From Jannaschia sp. GRR-S6-38 (GTDB lineage Bacteria; Pseudomonadota; Alphaproteobacteria; Rhodobacterales; Rhodobacteraceae): DNA of 64,000 bases. Each line of letters begins with the position of its first letter. Positions within the stretch are counted from its first letter, which is position 1. The stretch is taken from positions 1,054,001 through 1,118,000 of the forward strand of contig NZ_CP122537.1 in assembly GCF_029853695.1 (NCBI RefSeq), read 5' to 3'. The position numbers and the translations under genes were made by a program. Below are positions 37,681 through 46,244 of the stretch, piece by piece. The notes beneath the pieces were generated by a model. It did no database searches, had not been told where the DNA came from, and saw nothing but the letters and a program-made list of their open reading frames with translations.

Positions 37681-38499
37681 ATGTGGACCCTCGACGAGAC
37701 ATACGAGACCTCCGCCGGGACCGTCCGCGCGGGTCGCGCGGGCGAGGGTTCGCCGCTGCTTCTGGCCCATGGCTGGCCGTGGTCGTCCTTCGCGTGGCAC
37801 CGCGTGATCCCCGCACTGGCCGCACGGCACCGGGTGCATTGGTACGACATGCCCGGCTTCGGCGGGTCCCAGATGGACGGGCCGCGGCCCGCGGCGCTGG
37901 ACGTGCAGGGCGAAATCCTGGGCGAGATGCTCGACCATCTCGGCCTGGCCGCGCCGCGCATCGTCGCACATGATTTCGGCGGCGCGGTCGCCCTGCGCGC
38001 CCACCTGCTGCATGGCCGCGACTACGCCCGGCTCGTGCTGATGAACGTGGTGGCGATGCGGCCGTGGGGATCGGAATTCTTCGACCATGTCGGCCGGCAC
38101 GTCGCGGCCTTCGCAGGCCTGCCTGCGCATATCCACGCGGCGGTGGTGGACGCCTATATCGGCGGCGCCCTCGTTCGCGACCTCTTGGAGGACGACCGCG
38201 CGGGGCTCGTGCGGCCCTGGCTGGACGAGCGCGGCAAGGCCGCCTTCTACGCGCAGTTCGCCCTGGCCGACGAGCGGTTCACGGCCGAGATCGAACCCGA
38301 CTTCGACAAGCTGCGCTGTTCGTCGGCGGTCCTCTGGGGCTCGGAAGACCCCTGGATCCCGATCGATCGGGGCGCGGCGCTGGCGGACCGGATGGGCGTC
38401 CCCCTCCGCCGGCTTGAGGGGCTGGGCCACTTGCCGCAGCTCGAAGATCCGGGCCGGGTTTCCGAGGCCCTGCTCGACGCGCTCGAGGCCGCGGCCTGA
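37681..38499 (+). CDS. alpha/beta hydrolase with Asp nucleophile (epoxide hydrolase/dehalogenase type)
   Basis: 272-residue cytosolic alpha/beta hydrolase. The oxyanion motif HGWP is at 30-33, the nucleophile elbow is HDFGG (97-101) with Asp98 in place of serine, and a late LGHLPQLEDP supplies the catalytic His. Asp as nucleophile plus HGxP places it among epoxide hydrolases and haloalkane or haloacetate dehalogenases, not esterases. Its stop codon overlaps the ATG of the first permease by one base (TGATG). It is embedded in the transporter operon, which suggests it processes a compound linked to the transported substrate; substrate unknown. Confidence 0.86.
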   Translation: MWTLDETYETSAGTVRAGRAGEGSPLLLAHGWPWSSFAWHRVIPALAARHRVHWYDMPGFGGSQMDGPRPAALDVQGEILGEMLDHLGLAAPRIVAHDFGGAVALRAHLLHGRDYARLVLMNVVAMRPWGSEFFDHVGRHVAAFAGLPAHIHAAVVDAYIGGALVRDLLEDDRAGLVRPWLDERGKAAFYAQFALADERFTAEIEPDFDKLRCSSAVLWGSEDPWIPIDRGAALADRMGVPLRRLEGLGHLPQLEDPGRVSEALLDALEAAA

Positions 38500-39401
38500 T
38501 GTTCACCTTCTGCACCGACCCCGAGGCCCTCGACGGGCTCGCCTGGCTGGCCTGCTACCTGACCACGGGCAAGCACATGGCCTTCTACGGCGCCTTCGCG
38601 ACCGTGCTGGTGCTGCTCGCGGTCACCGCGCCCGCCGCGCTGGCCTTCGGGCTGGGCGGCGCGATGGCCGCGCGCTCGGCCGTCCCGCCGCTGCGCTGGC
38701 TGGGCAAGGGCTACATCGCCGTGGTCCGCGGCGTCCCCGACATCGCCTTCTTCCTGTTTTTCGTGATCGCGCTCGACCAGGGCTTCGAATGGCTGCGCCA
38801 CCAGGTGAAATGCCCCGACTGGCCCGACCCGGTCCGGCAGGGCACCGACTTCCTGGTCTGCGACGCGGCCAAGCTGCCCCTGGGCAACAGCCCGCAATGG
38901 GTGCACGAGATTTACGGCTTCGCGCTGGCCGTGCTGACCTTCGCGATCGTCTTCGGCGCCTTCGCGGCCAGCGTCCTCTACGGGGCGATGCGCGCCGTCC
39001 CTCGCGCCCAGGTCGAGACGGCCGAGGCCTATGGCATGAGCCGCCGCCAGGCCTTCCGCCGCGTGGTCCTGCCGCAGATGTGGAGCTACGCGCTGCCCGG
39101 TCTCGGCAATCTCTGGATGGTGCTCATCAAGGCCACGCCGCTTCTGTTCCTGCTGGGGGTCGAGGATATCGTCTACTGGGCGCGCGAGCTGGGCGCGGCC
39201 AAGACGCCGCGCTTTTCGGACTACCCGCATGGCGACTGGCGGATCTGGTACTTCCTCGCGCTCCTGGTCTTCTACCTCGGCTTCACCCGCGTCTCCGAGA
39301 TCGCGATCGAGCGGCTGACCCGCCGGCTCAACCGCGGCCAAGCCACCGCCGCGGGCGAATCCATGCGCCGCGCCGAGATGCCGGGCGGGCCCGCCGCATG
39401 A
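38499..39401 (+). CDS. polar amino acid ABC transporter permease 1
   Basis: 300-residue integral membrane permease of the His/Glu/Gln/Arg/opine family. EAA-loop EAYGMSRRQAFRRVVLPQ is present, as is the cytoplasmic YIAVVRGVPDIAFFLFFVI membrane/loop segment. Starts one base inside the hydrolase stop codon and its own stop overlaps the next permease (ATGA). With an unusually long soluble insert (about residues 105-140, with three cysteines) between early helices, it may be specialised. Confidence 0.92.
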   Translation: MFTFCTDPEALDGLAWLACYLTTGKHMAFYGAFATVLVLLAVTAPAALAFGLGGAMAARSAVPPLRWLGKGYIAVVRGVPDIAFFLFFVIALDQGFEWLRHQVKCPDWPDPVRQGTDFLVCDAAKLPLGNSPQWVHEIYGFALAVLTFAIVFGAFAASVLYGAMRAVPRAQVETAEAYGMSRRQAFRRVVLPQMWSYALPGLGNLWMVLIKATPLLFLLGVEDIVYWARELGAAKTPRFSDYPHGDWRIWYFLALLVFYLGFTRVSEIAIERLTRRLNRGQATAAGESMRRAEMPGGPAA

Positions 39402-40204
39402 GCTGCGCCGCGACCATCGCCGATTACGCGCTGCGCGCGGTGGGCATCGGCGAGCGGCTCCTGCCGCGCTCGGACTTCACGCTCTGCCAGCAATTCACGC
39501 TGATCGGTTCGGGGCTGATCTGGAATGTCTATTTCGGGATCGTCGCGCTGCTCACGGGCTTCGCGCTGGCGACCCTCGTGGCCATCGGCAAGGCCTCGGA
39601 CCGGCGGCTGGCGCGCAAGCCCGCGGAATGGTTCGTCTTCGTCTTCCGCGGCTCGCCGCTCTTCATCCAGTTCTTCTTCGCCTATTTCGCCTTCCTCGCG
39701 CTCAAGCAGGTGGCCCCCTGGACCGAGGCGCTGTCCTCGGCCTGGGCGGGCGCGCTGGTGGTGCTGTTTCTCAACACCGCCGCCTATTCGGGCGAGATCT
39801 TCTACGGCGCGCTGCGCTCGGTGCCCAAGGGCGACCAGGAGGCGGCGGAGGCCTATGGCATCACCGGCTGGACCAAGTTCCGGCGCATCGACTGGCCCAC
39901 CATGCTGCGGCTGGCCTGGCCCGCCTACACCAACGAGGCGATCTTCCTGTTCCACGCCACGACGCTCGTGTTCTTCACCGGCTTTCCCGCGCGCCAGCAG
40001 CAGGGCGACGCGCTCTATTACGCCAACTACTTCGCCGACAAGACCTTCAACCCCTTCGTCCCCTACCCGATCCTCGCGGGCTATTTCATCCTGCTGACAC
40101 TGGCCATCATCGGGGCGATGGGGCTGATCGGGCGGCGCCTGAACCGCCACCTGCCGGGCGACGTGGCGCGGCGACCGCGCTTCCTCGGGCAGGTCATGCG
40201 ATGA
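39398..40204 (+). CDS. polar amino acid ABC transporter permease 2
   Basis: 268-residue second permease of the pair. The EAA loop EAYGITGWTKFRRIDWP and FVFRGSPLFIQFFFAYFAF mark the same His/Glu/Gln/Arg family. ATGA overlap at each end couples it to permease 1 and to the glutamine-synthetase-like gene, an arrangement that ties the transporter to the metabolic enzymes. The start at 39398 is set by this overlap. Confidence 0.92.
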   Translation: MSCAATIADYALRAVGIGERLLPRSDFTLCQQFTLIGSGLIWNVYFGIVALLTGFALATLVAIGKASDRRLARKPAEWFVFVFRGSPLFIQFFFAYFAFLALKQVAPWTEALSSAWAGALVVLFLNTAAYSGEIFYGALRSVPKGDQEAAEAYGITGWTKFRRIDWPTMLRLAWPAYTNEAIFLFHATTLVFFTGFPARQQQGDALYYANYFADKTFNPFVPYPILAGYFILLTLAIIGAMGLIGRRLNRHLPGDVARRPRFLGQVMR

Positions 40205-41550
40205 GCGACGACAGCGAGTCCGGCTGGCTGCACGGCCATCCCGAGGTCGGGTCGGTGCGCGTCGCCGCCTGCGACCTGAACGGCCAGGCGCGGGGCAAGC
40301 GCTATCCGCGCCGCTTCGCCCACAAGCTGGAGGCCGAGGGGACGCGCTTTCCCTTCTCGATCCTCAATCTCGACATCTGGGGCGAGGATATCGAGGACAG
40401 CCCGCTGGTCTTCGACAGCGGCGATGCCGACGGCATCCTGAAACCGACCGAGCGGGGCTTCGTGCCGATGCCCTGGCTCTCGACACCCACCGCGCTCCTG
40501 CCGGTCTGGATGTATCACGAGGACGGCCGCCCCTTCGCCGGCGACCCGCGCCACGCGCTGGCCGCGGTGCTCGCCCGCTTCCGCCGCCACGGGCTGACCC
40601 CGGTCGTCGCCACCGAGATGGAGTTCTACCTCGTCGACGACAGCACCCGGCAGCTGCGCGTTCCGGCCTCGCCGCGCTCGGGCAAGCGCCGGCCGGGGGC
40701 CGAGACGCTGTCGATGCGCGCGCTCGACGCCTTCGACATCTTCTTCACCGAGCTCTACGACGCCGCCGAGGCGATGGACATTCCCGCCAACACCGCGATC
40801 AGCGAGGCGGGCATCGGCCAGTTCGAGATCGACCTCAGCCACCAGCCCGACGCGCTGAAGGCCGCCGACGATGCCTGGCTCTTCAAACTGCTCCTGCGCG
40901 GTCTGGCCCGCAAGCACGGCTTCGCGGCCAGCTTCATGGCCAAGCCCTATCCCGATTACGCGGGTAACGGGATGCATGTGCATTTCTCGGTGCTGGACGA
41001 GGACGGCGCCAACATCTTCGACGACGGCACCCGCGAGGGCGCGCCGGCGCTGCGCCACGCCGTGGCCGGGCTGCTGGCCGCGGCGCCCGCCGCGACGCTG
41101 GTCTTCGCGCCGCATCTCAACAGCTATGACCGGCTGGTGCCCGGCGCCCACGCGCCCACCGGCCTGGCCTGGGCCTATGAGAACCGCACCGCCGCTATCC
41201 GCATCCCCTCGGGCCCGCATGCCGCCCGCCGGATCGAGCACCGCATCTCGGGCGGCGACGCCAATCCCTACCTGCTGCTCGCCACCATCCTCGCCGCCGC
41301 GCTGCAGGGGATCGAGGACGGGGCCGAGCCGCCCGCCCCGATCGCCGGCAATGCCTACGCGATGGACCTGCCGCAGATCCCCGCCACCTGGCCCGAAGCT
41401 GTCGACCGCTTCGCCACCGACCACTGGACCCCGCGCCTGCTGCCCCGCCCGCTGATCGAGAACCTGGTCCTGACCAAGCGCCAGGAGATCCGCGACATCG
41501 AGGAGCTGACCGCCGACGAGCGCATGGATCTCTACCTGGACACGGTATGA
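40201..41550 (+). CDS. glutamine synthetase-family ligase 1 (gamma-glutamyl-amine synthetase type)
   Basis: 449-residue type I-like glutamine synthetase homologue. The beta-grasp domain has VRVAACDLNGQARGK, the catalytic domain has TEMEFYLV, EAGIGQFEIDL, GMHVHFSV, NSYDRLVPG and ENRTAAIRIP with HRISGGDANPYLLLA. These retain the glutamate/ATP/metal ligands, but it is clearly diverged from ammonium-assimilating GlnA and is closer to PuuA/GlnT-type enzymes that join glutamate to an amine. ATGA overlap with permease 2 and with the EamA gene places it in the transport operon. The amine substrate is unknown. Confidence 0.86.
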   Translation: MSDDSESGWLHGHPEVGSVRVAACDLNGQARGKRYPRRFAHKLEAEGTRFPFSILNLDIWGEDIEDSPLVFDSGDADGILKPTERGFVPMPWLSTPTALLPVWMYHEDGRPFAGDPRHALAAVLARFRRHGLTPVVATEMEFYLVDDSTRQLRVPASPRSGKRRPGAETLSMRALDAFDIFFTELYDAAEAMDIPANTAISEAGIGQFEIDLSHQPDALKAADDAWLFKLLLRGLARKHGFAASFMAKPYPDYAGNGMHVHFSVLDEDGANIFDDGTREGAPALRHAVAGLLAAAPAATLVFAPHLNSYDRLVPGAHAPTGLAWAYENRTAAIRIPSGPHAARRIEHRISGGDANPYLLLATILAAALQGIEDGAEPPAPIAGNAYAMDLPQIPATWPEAVDRFATDHWTPRLLPRPLIENLVLTKRQEIRDIEELTADERMDLYLDTV

Positions 41551-42383
41551 GCACGACCGTCCTGCTGGCCGTGCTCGGCGCGGCGCTGCTGCATGCCAGC
41601 TGGAACGTCGTGGTGAAGGCCGGCGTCTCGAAGGTCGGCGGCATCGCGATGATGACCGTAGTGCAGGGGATCGCGGGGGGCGTGGTGATCCTCGCCTCGC
41701 CCTGGCCCGCCGCCGCCGTCTGGCCCTGGCTCGTCGCCTCGGGCGTCTTCCACGCGGGCTACAAGCTGTTCCTCGCCTTCGCCTACGAGCACGGTGATCT
41801 CAGCCGCGTCTACCCGATCGCGCGGGGCGCGGCCCCGATGATCGTGCTCCTCGTCGGGCCGCTGATCCTGACCGACGCGCTCAGCCCGCAGGAGGTGCTG
41901 GGCATCGTCGTGCTGGGCTGCGGCATCGCCACCATGGCCGCCGGCGCGCTCCGCGCCCGCGAAGCGCGGCGGCTCATTCCCTACGCGCTGGGCTCGGCGG
42001 CGATGACCGCGGGCTACACCATCGTCGACGGCTCGGGCGCGCGGGTCGCGGCCTCGGCGGCGCAATATGTCGGCTGGCTGTTCTTCCTCGACATGCTGAT
42101 CTTCACGCCGCTGATGGTCGCGCTGCGCGGCCGTGCGATCTTCCCCGGCACGCTGCGCGCCTGGGCGCCCGGCGCGCTGGCGGCGCTGCTGTCCTACCTC
42201 GCCTACGCCGTCGCCGTCTGGGCGATGACCGAGGCGCCCATCGCGCTGGTGGGCGCGCTGCGCGAGACCTCGATCCTCTTCGCGGTGCTTCTGGGCTGGC
42301 TCCTGCTTGGCGAACGCGTCGACCGCTGGAAGGCCATCGCGGCCGTCCTGATCGTCGCCGGCGTGGCGCTGACCCGGCTCTGA
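41547..42383 (+). CDS. EamA/DMT transporter, operon-linked
   Basis: 278-residue ten-helix transporter with two EamA repeats (LLAVLGAALLHASWNVVVKAG start; LFAVLLGWLLLGERVDRWK end). A role in export of an intermediate or of the amine product is inferred from its ATGA-coupled position after the glutamine-synthetase-like gene; the family is otherwise broad. Related in sequence style to the DMT gene at 2560-3453 but not necessarily the same clade. The operon is interrupted after it by a convergent CAP-domain gene. Confidence 0.86.
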   Translation: MSTTVLLAVLGAALLHASWNVVVKAGVSKVGGIAMMTVVQGIAGGVVILASPWPAAAVWPWLVASGVFHAGYKLFLAFAYEHGDLSRVYPIARGAAPMIVLLVGPLILTDALSPQEVLGIVVLGCGIATMAAGALRAREARRLIPYALGSAAMTAGYTIVDGSGARVAASAAQYVGWLFFLDMLIFTPLMVALRGRAIFPGTLRAWAPGALAALLSYLAYAVAVWAMTEAPIALVGALRETSILFAVLLGWLLLGERVDRWKAIAAVLIVAGVALTRL

Positions 42384-42387
42384 CCCC

Positions 42388-42822
42388 TCAACAGCGCGCC
42401 GCCAGAACCAGCGCCCAATAGGGCCGCCCATCGGCCGTCTTCGCCAGCGCCAGCCCGCCATGCGTCGCCCGCCGGTCCAGGATGTTGCGGCGATGCCCCG
42501 GCGAGCGCATCCAGCCCGCCGTCACCTCGGCCAGGTCGCGCTGGCCCCAGGCCACGTTCTCGGCGGCGAAACAGGCGCCGAACCCCGCGCCCCGGATGCG
42601 CGGCAGCACGCCCCGCCCGCGCGGGCCCGCATGGCTGAGCTGCCCGGTCTGCGCCATATGCACCGCCTGCGTCTCGGCCGCGCGGGTCAGCGCCGCGTCC
42701 TCGGCCAGCGCCGGCAGGCCCGCCGCGCCGCGCTGCGCGTTCACCGCGTCCAGGACCCCCGCCCCGGCCGGCCCCGCCAGCCCCGCAGCCAACATCGCCG
42801 CCAGCACCCGCATCCGTCGCAT
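42388..42822 (-). CDS. exported CAP-domain (SCP/TAPS, CsaA-like) protein
   Basis: 144-residue exported protein of the CAP superfamily. A signal peptide of about 22 residues precedes VLDAVNAQRGAAGLPALAEDAALTRAAETQAVHMAQTGQLSHAGPRG, the first helices of the domain, and AENVAWGQRDLAEVTAGWMRSPGHRRNIL carries the conserved WMxSPGHRxNIL. Putative metal/calcium-binding His residues are present. It is on the opposite strand, inserted between two segments of the amine operon; its stop is 2 bases past the convergent EamA gene. Confidence 0.88.
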   Translation of the reverse strand: MRRMRVLAAMLAAGLAGPAGAGVLDAVNAQRGAAGLPALAEDAALTRAAETQAVHMAQTGQLSHAGPRGRGVLPRIRGAGFGACFAAENVAWGQRDLAEVTAGWMRSPGHRRNILDRRATHGGLALAKTADGRPYWALVLAARC

Positions 42823-42910
42823 CGTCTCTCCTCCTGCCGCCGCGGACCCGCTTGCGGGCCGCTCGCCCCGGGCCTAGCGTCGCCGCCACGAAGCCACCTG
42901 AAGGCACCCC

Positions 42911-43600
42911 ATGAAAATCGGCATCCTCATGGCCGGGCATACCAGCGCCGAGATCGCGGCGCGGCACGGCGATTTCGACGCCATGTTCCGTCGCCTCCTC
43001 GACGGTCATGGCTTCACCTTCGAGACATGGGATGTCGAGGGGATGGATTTCCCCGACGCGCCGTCGGCGGCGGATGGCTGGCTGGTGAGCGGCTCGAAGC
43101 ACGGCGCCTACGAGGATCACGCCTTCATCCCGCCGCTCGAAGCCTTCATCCGCGACGTCCATGCCGCCCGGGTGCCGCTGGCCGGCATCTGCTTCGGCCA
43201 CCAGATCGTCGCGCAGGCGCTGGGCGGGGCGGTGGTCAAGCATCCGGACGGCTGGGCGCTGGGCCACAGCCGCTACGCCCTGCCCGGCGGCGAAGAGATC
43301 GCGCTCAACGCCTGGCACCAGGACCAGGTCGTGGCGCTGCCGCCCGGCGCGCGGGTGCTGGCGTCGAACGCCTTCTGCCCGGTCGCCGCCATGGCCGTGG
43401 GCGACCACGTGCTGACCGTGCAGGCGCATCCCGAATTCTCCAATGCCGTGCTCGACGATTACGTCCGCACGCGGCGCGGCACCGGCAGCTATCCCGAGGA
43501 CCGGATGGACGCCGCCGCCGATACCAGCCGCCCGATCGACGACGCCCGCCTGGGCCGGGCGATCGCGGATTTCTTCAAGACCGGGGTGCCCCATGTCTGA
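42911..43600 (+). CDS. class I glutamine amidotransferase (gamma-glutamyl hydrolase-like)
   Basis: 229-residue GATase domain protein. The nucleophile is Cys94 in AGICFGHQ, and the His173-x-Glu175 pair lies in QAHPEFSN. The protein lacks a partner synthase domain, so it likely hydrolyses gamma-glutamyl bonds. In puu-type routes this would be the PuuD step that releases glutamate from gamma-glutamyl-GABA or analogue; PuuD itself is a distinct GATase subgroup. An 8-base overlap (ATGTCTGA) couples it to the second glutamine-synthetase-like gene. Confidence 0.85.
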   Translation: MKIGILMAGHTSAEIAARHGDFDAMFRRLLDGHGFTFETWDVEGMDFPDAPSAADGWLVSGSKHGAYEDHAFIPPLEAFIRDVHAARVPLAGICFGHQIVAQALGGAVVKHPDGWALGHSRYALPGGEEIALNAWHQDQVVALPPGARVLASNAFCPVAAMAVGDHVLTVQAHPEFSNAVLDDYVRTRRGTGSYPEDRMDAAADTSRPIDDARLGRAIADFFKTGVPHV

Positions 43601-44948
43601 CTGGCTCGCACAGACCTCCGACCACGCCCGCGCCTTCCTCGAAGGCCGCCGCCTGGACGAGGTGGAATGCATCATCGCCGACCTGTCGGGCATCGCCCGC
43701 GGCAAGGCGATGCCGGCGGCGAAATTCGCCAAGCAGCGGCATTTCTACCTGCCCAGCTCGATCTTCCAGCAGACCATCACCGGTGACTGGGCCGAGGATG
43801 GCGATGCCGCCTTCCTCGAGCCGGACATGATCCTGCGGCCCGATTTCGCGACCGCCTGCGCCGCGCCCTGGACGGCCGATTGGACGATGCAGGTGATCCA
43901 CGACATGTTCGACCAGTCCGGCGACCCGGTGCCCACCGCGCCGCGCAACGTGCTCAAGCGCGTGGTCGCGCTCTACGAGGCGCGGGGCTGGAAGCCGGTT
44001 GTCGCGCCCGAAATGGAATTCTACCTCGTGGCGCGCAACGTCGATCCCGCTCAGCCGGTGCAGCCGCCGATGGGCCGCTCGGGGCGGCGCGCGGCGGCGC
44101 GGCAGGCCTATTCGATGAGCGCGGTCGACGAATACGGCAAGGTCATCGACGACATCTACGATTTCGCCGAGGCCATGGGGCTCGAGATCGACGGCATCCT
44201 GCAAGAGGGCGGCTCGGGCCAGGTCGAGATGAACCTGCGCCACGGCGACCCGGTCAAGCTCGCCGACGAGATCTTCTACTTCAAGCGCATGATCCGCGAG
44301 GCGGCGCTGCGCTCGGATTGCTACGCCACCTTCATGGCGAAGCCCATCCAGGACGAGCCGGGCTCGGCCATGCATATCCACCACTCGGTCGTCGACCTGC
44401 AGACGGGGCGCAACATCTTCGACGGCGGCGACGGGACCGAGACACCGGAATTCCTGCATTTCGTGGGCGGCATGCAGACGCATCTGCCCTCGGTCATCGC
44501 GCTGCTCGCGCCCTACGTGAACTCCTACCGGCGCTACGTCCGCGACTTCGCGGCGCCCATCAACCTCGAATGGGGCCGCGACAACCGCACCACGGGGCTG
44601 CGCGTCCCGGTCTCGGACCCCGACGCCAAGCGCATCGAGAACCGGATCGCGGGCATGGATTGCAACCCCTATCTGGGCATCGCCGCCTCGCTGGCCTGCG
44701 GCTATCTGGGCCTCGTGAACCGCATCGACCCCGCGCCGCAATTCACCGGCGACGCCTATGACAGCGCCGAGGGCATCCCCCGCGACCTGTCCACCGCGCT
44801 CGACCTCTTCGAGGCCGCGACCGAGATGCACGAGGTGCTGCATCCGCATTTCGCGACCGTCTACACCGCGGTGAAGCGGCTGGAATACGGCGCCTTCCTG
44901 CAGGTCATCTCGCCCTGGGAGCGCGAGCATCTCCTCCTGAACGTGTGA
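43593..44948 (+). CDS. glutamine synthetase-family ligase 2 (PuuA-like)
   Basis: 451-residue glutamine-synthetase homologue distinct from the one at 40201. The beta-grasp VECIIADLSGIARGK, EMEFYLVAR, EGGSGQVEMNL, SAMHIHHS, NSYRRYVRDFAAPINLEWGRDNRTTGLRVP and ENRIAGMDCNPYLGIAASLACGYLGL make a PuuA-like set in which an aspartate or alanine replaces some GlnA contacts. Its two neighbours (GATase and FAD oxidase) match a gamma-glutamyl-polyamine pathway. Start overlaps the GATase stop by 8 bases and the FAD gene by 4 bases. Confidence 0.88.
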   Translation: MSDWLAQTSDHARAFLEGRRLDEVECIIADLSGIARGKAMPAAKFAKQRHFYLPSSIFQQTITGDWAEDGDAAFLEPDMILRPDFATACAAPWTADWTMQVIHDMFDQSGDPVPTAPRNVLKRVVALYEARGWKPVVAPEMEFYLVARNVDPAQPVQPPMGRSGRRAAARQAYSMSAVDEYGKVIDDIYDFAEAMGLEIDGILQEGGSGQVEMNLRHGDPVKLADEIFYFKRMIREAALRSDCYATFMAKPIQDEPGSAMHIHHSVVDLQTGRNIFDGGDGTETPEFLHFVGGMQTHLPSVIALLAPYVNSYRRYVRDFAAPINLEWGRDNRTTGLRVPVSDPDAKRIENRIAGMDCNPYLGIAASLACGYLGLVNRIDPAPQFTGDAYDSAEGIPRDLSTALDLFEAATEMHEVLHPHFATVYTAVKRLEYGAFLQVISPWEREHLLLNV

Positions 44949-46240
44949 CGGATTTGCGCGCCTTCGGCACGTCCTGGCTCCATGCCAATGGCGACCGCGG
45001 CACCTGGCCCGCCACCTGGTGGGCCGAGGGGCTGGACCTGCCCGCGCCGCTCCCGCCGCTCGACGGCGCCGCGCAGGCCGATCTCTGCGTCGTGGGCGGC
45101 GGCATCACCGGGCTCTCGGCGGCGCTGCACGCGGCGCGGGCGGGGATGTCGGTCATCCTGCTCGAGGCGCAGCGCGTGGGCTGGGGCGCCTCGGGGCGCA
45201 ATGGCGGCCAGGTCGGCACCGGGCTCAACTGGGACCAGCCGCGGCTGGAGGCCAAGCTCGGTCCCGCCCGCGCTCGCGCCGTCTGGGACCTGACCGAGGC
45301 CGCCCGCCGCCTCACCCGGGAGCTGGCCGGACAGGCCGGCACCGAATGGCACCCCGGCATCCTCCACGCCTGCCGCAGCCAGACCGCCCTCGACGCCGCC
45401 ACCCGCACCGCCGCGCGGATGGCGCGCGACTATGGCACCGCGACCGAGACGCTGGACCGCGCCGACCTCCAGGCCCGGATCGGCACAAGCGCCTATGCCG
45501 GCGGCGTGCTCGACCCCGCGGCCGGCTGGATCAACCCGCTGGCCTATACGCTCGGCCTCGCCCGCGCCTGCTTGGCCGCCGGCGTCCGCATCCACGAGGG
45601 CGCCGAGGTCCACCGCGTCGGCCCCCCCGTCGCCACCGCCCGGGGCCGCGTCACCGCGCGCTTCGTGCTCCACGCCACCAACGGCTACGGCACGCATCTG
45701 GGCACGAAGGCCGCCGCCCGCGTGCTGCCCATCAACAACTACATCGCCGTGACCGAGCCGCTCGCCCGCCCGCCCATGGCCGACCCCGTCGCCGTGGCCG
45801 ACGACCGCTTCGTGGTGAACTATTTCCGCCAGACCCCGGACGGCCGCCTGCTCTATGGCGGGGGCGAGAGCTACGGCCGCCGCTTCCCCGCCGACATCGC
45901 CGCCCGCGTCCGCGCCAACCTCGCCCGCACCTACCCGGAGCTCGCCGACGTCCGCTTCACCCATGCTTGGGGCGGCACGCTGGCGGTGACGGCGACGCGC
46001 CTGCCCTGGCTGGCCGAGACCGCGCCGGGCCGCTTCGCCGCGGGGGGCTATTCGGGCCACGGGCTGGCGCTGGCGGGGCTCGCGGGCCAGCTGGTGGTCG
46101 AGGCGATGCGGGGCGAGCGCGCCCGCTTCGACAAGCTGGCCGCCCTGCCGGTCCCCGCGCTGCCAGGCGGGCGGCTCTTCGGAGGCCTCATGGCGCAGGC
46201 GGGGATGGTCTTCGGCGCGCTGAAGGACCGATTGGGGTGA
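44945..46240 (+). CDS. FAD-dependent amine oxidase (PuuB/gamma-glutamylputrescine oxidoreductase-like)
   Basis: 431-residue DAO-family flavoprotein. The FAD-binding GGGITGLSAALHAARAGMSVILLEA and GWGASGRNGGQV are the puuB-type N-terminus, and the C-terminal RFAAGGYSGHGLALAGLAGQLV is the second FAD-binding strand. In E. coli PuuB oxidises gamma-glutamylputrescine to the aldehyde. The GTG start at 44945 overlaps the glutamine-synthetase stop by 4 bases. A puuC-type aldehyde dehydrogenase is absent from the window. This is the last gene of the operon, and a repeat block begins right after its stop codon. Confidence 0.88.
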   Translation: MTDLRAFGTSWLHANGDRGTWPATWWAEGLDLPAPLPPLDGAAQADLCVVGGGITGLSAALHAARAGMSVILLEAQRVGWGASGRNGGQVGTGLNWDQPRLEAKLGPARARAVWDLTEAARRLTRELAGQAGTEWHPGILHACRSQTALDAATRTAARMARDYGTATETLDRADLQARIGTSAYAGGVLDPAAGWINPLAYTLGLARACLAAGVRIHEGAEVHRVGPPVATARGRVTARFVLHATNGYGTHLGTKAAARVLPINNYIAVTEPLARPPMADPVAVADDRFVVNYFRQTPDGRLLYGGGESYGRRFPADIAARVRANLARTYPELADVRFTHAWGGTLAVTATRLPWLAETAPGRFAAGGYSGHGLALAGLAGQLVVEAMRGERARFDKLAALPVPALPGGRLFGGLMAQAGMVFGALKDRLG

Positions 46241-46244
46241 GCCG

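Noticed and set aside
37681..38499. Ordinary serine esterase
   Set aside because: The nucleophile elbow has Asp98, not Ser, so the epoxide hydrolase/dehalogenase type fits better.
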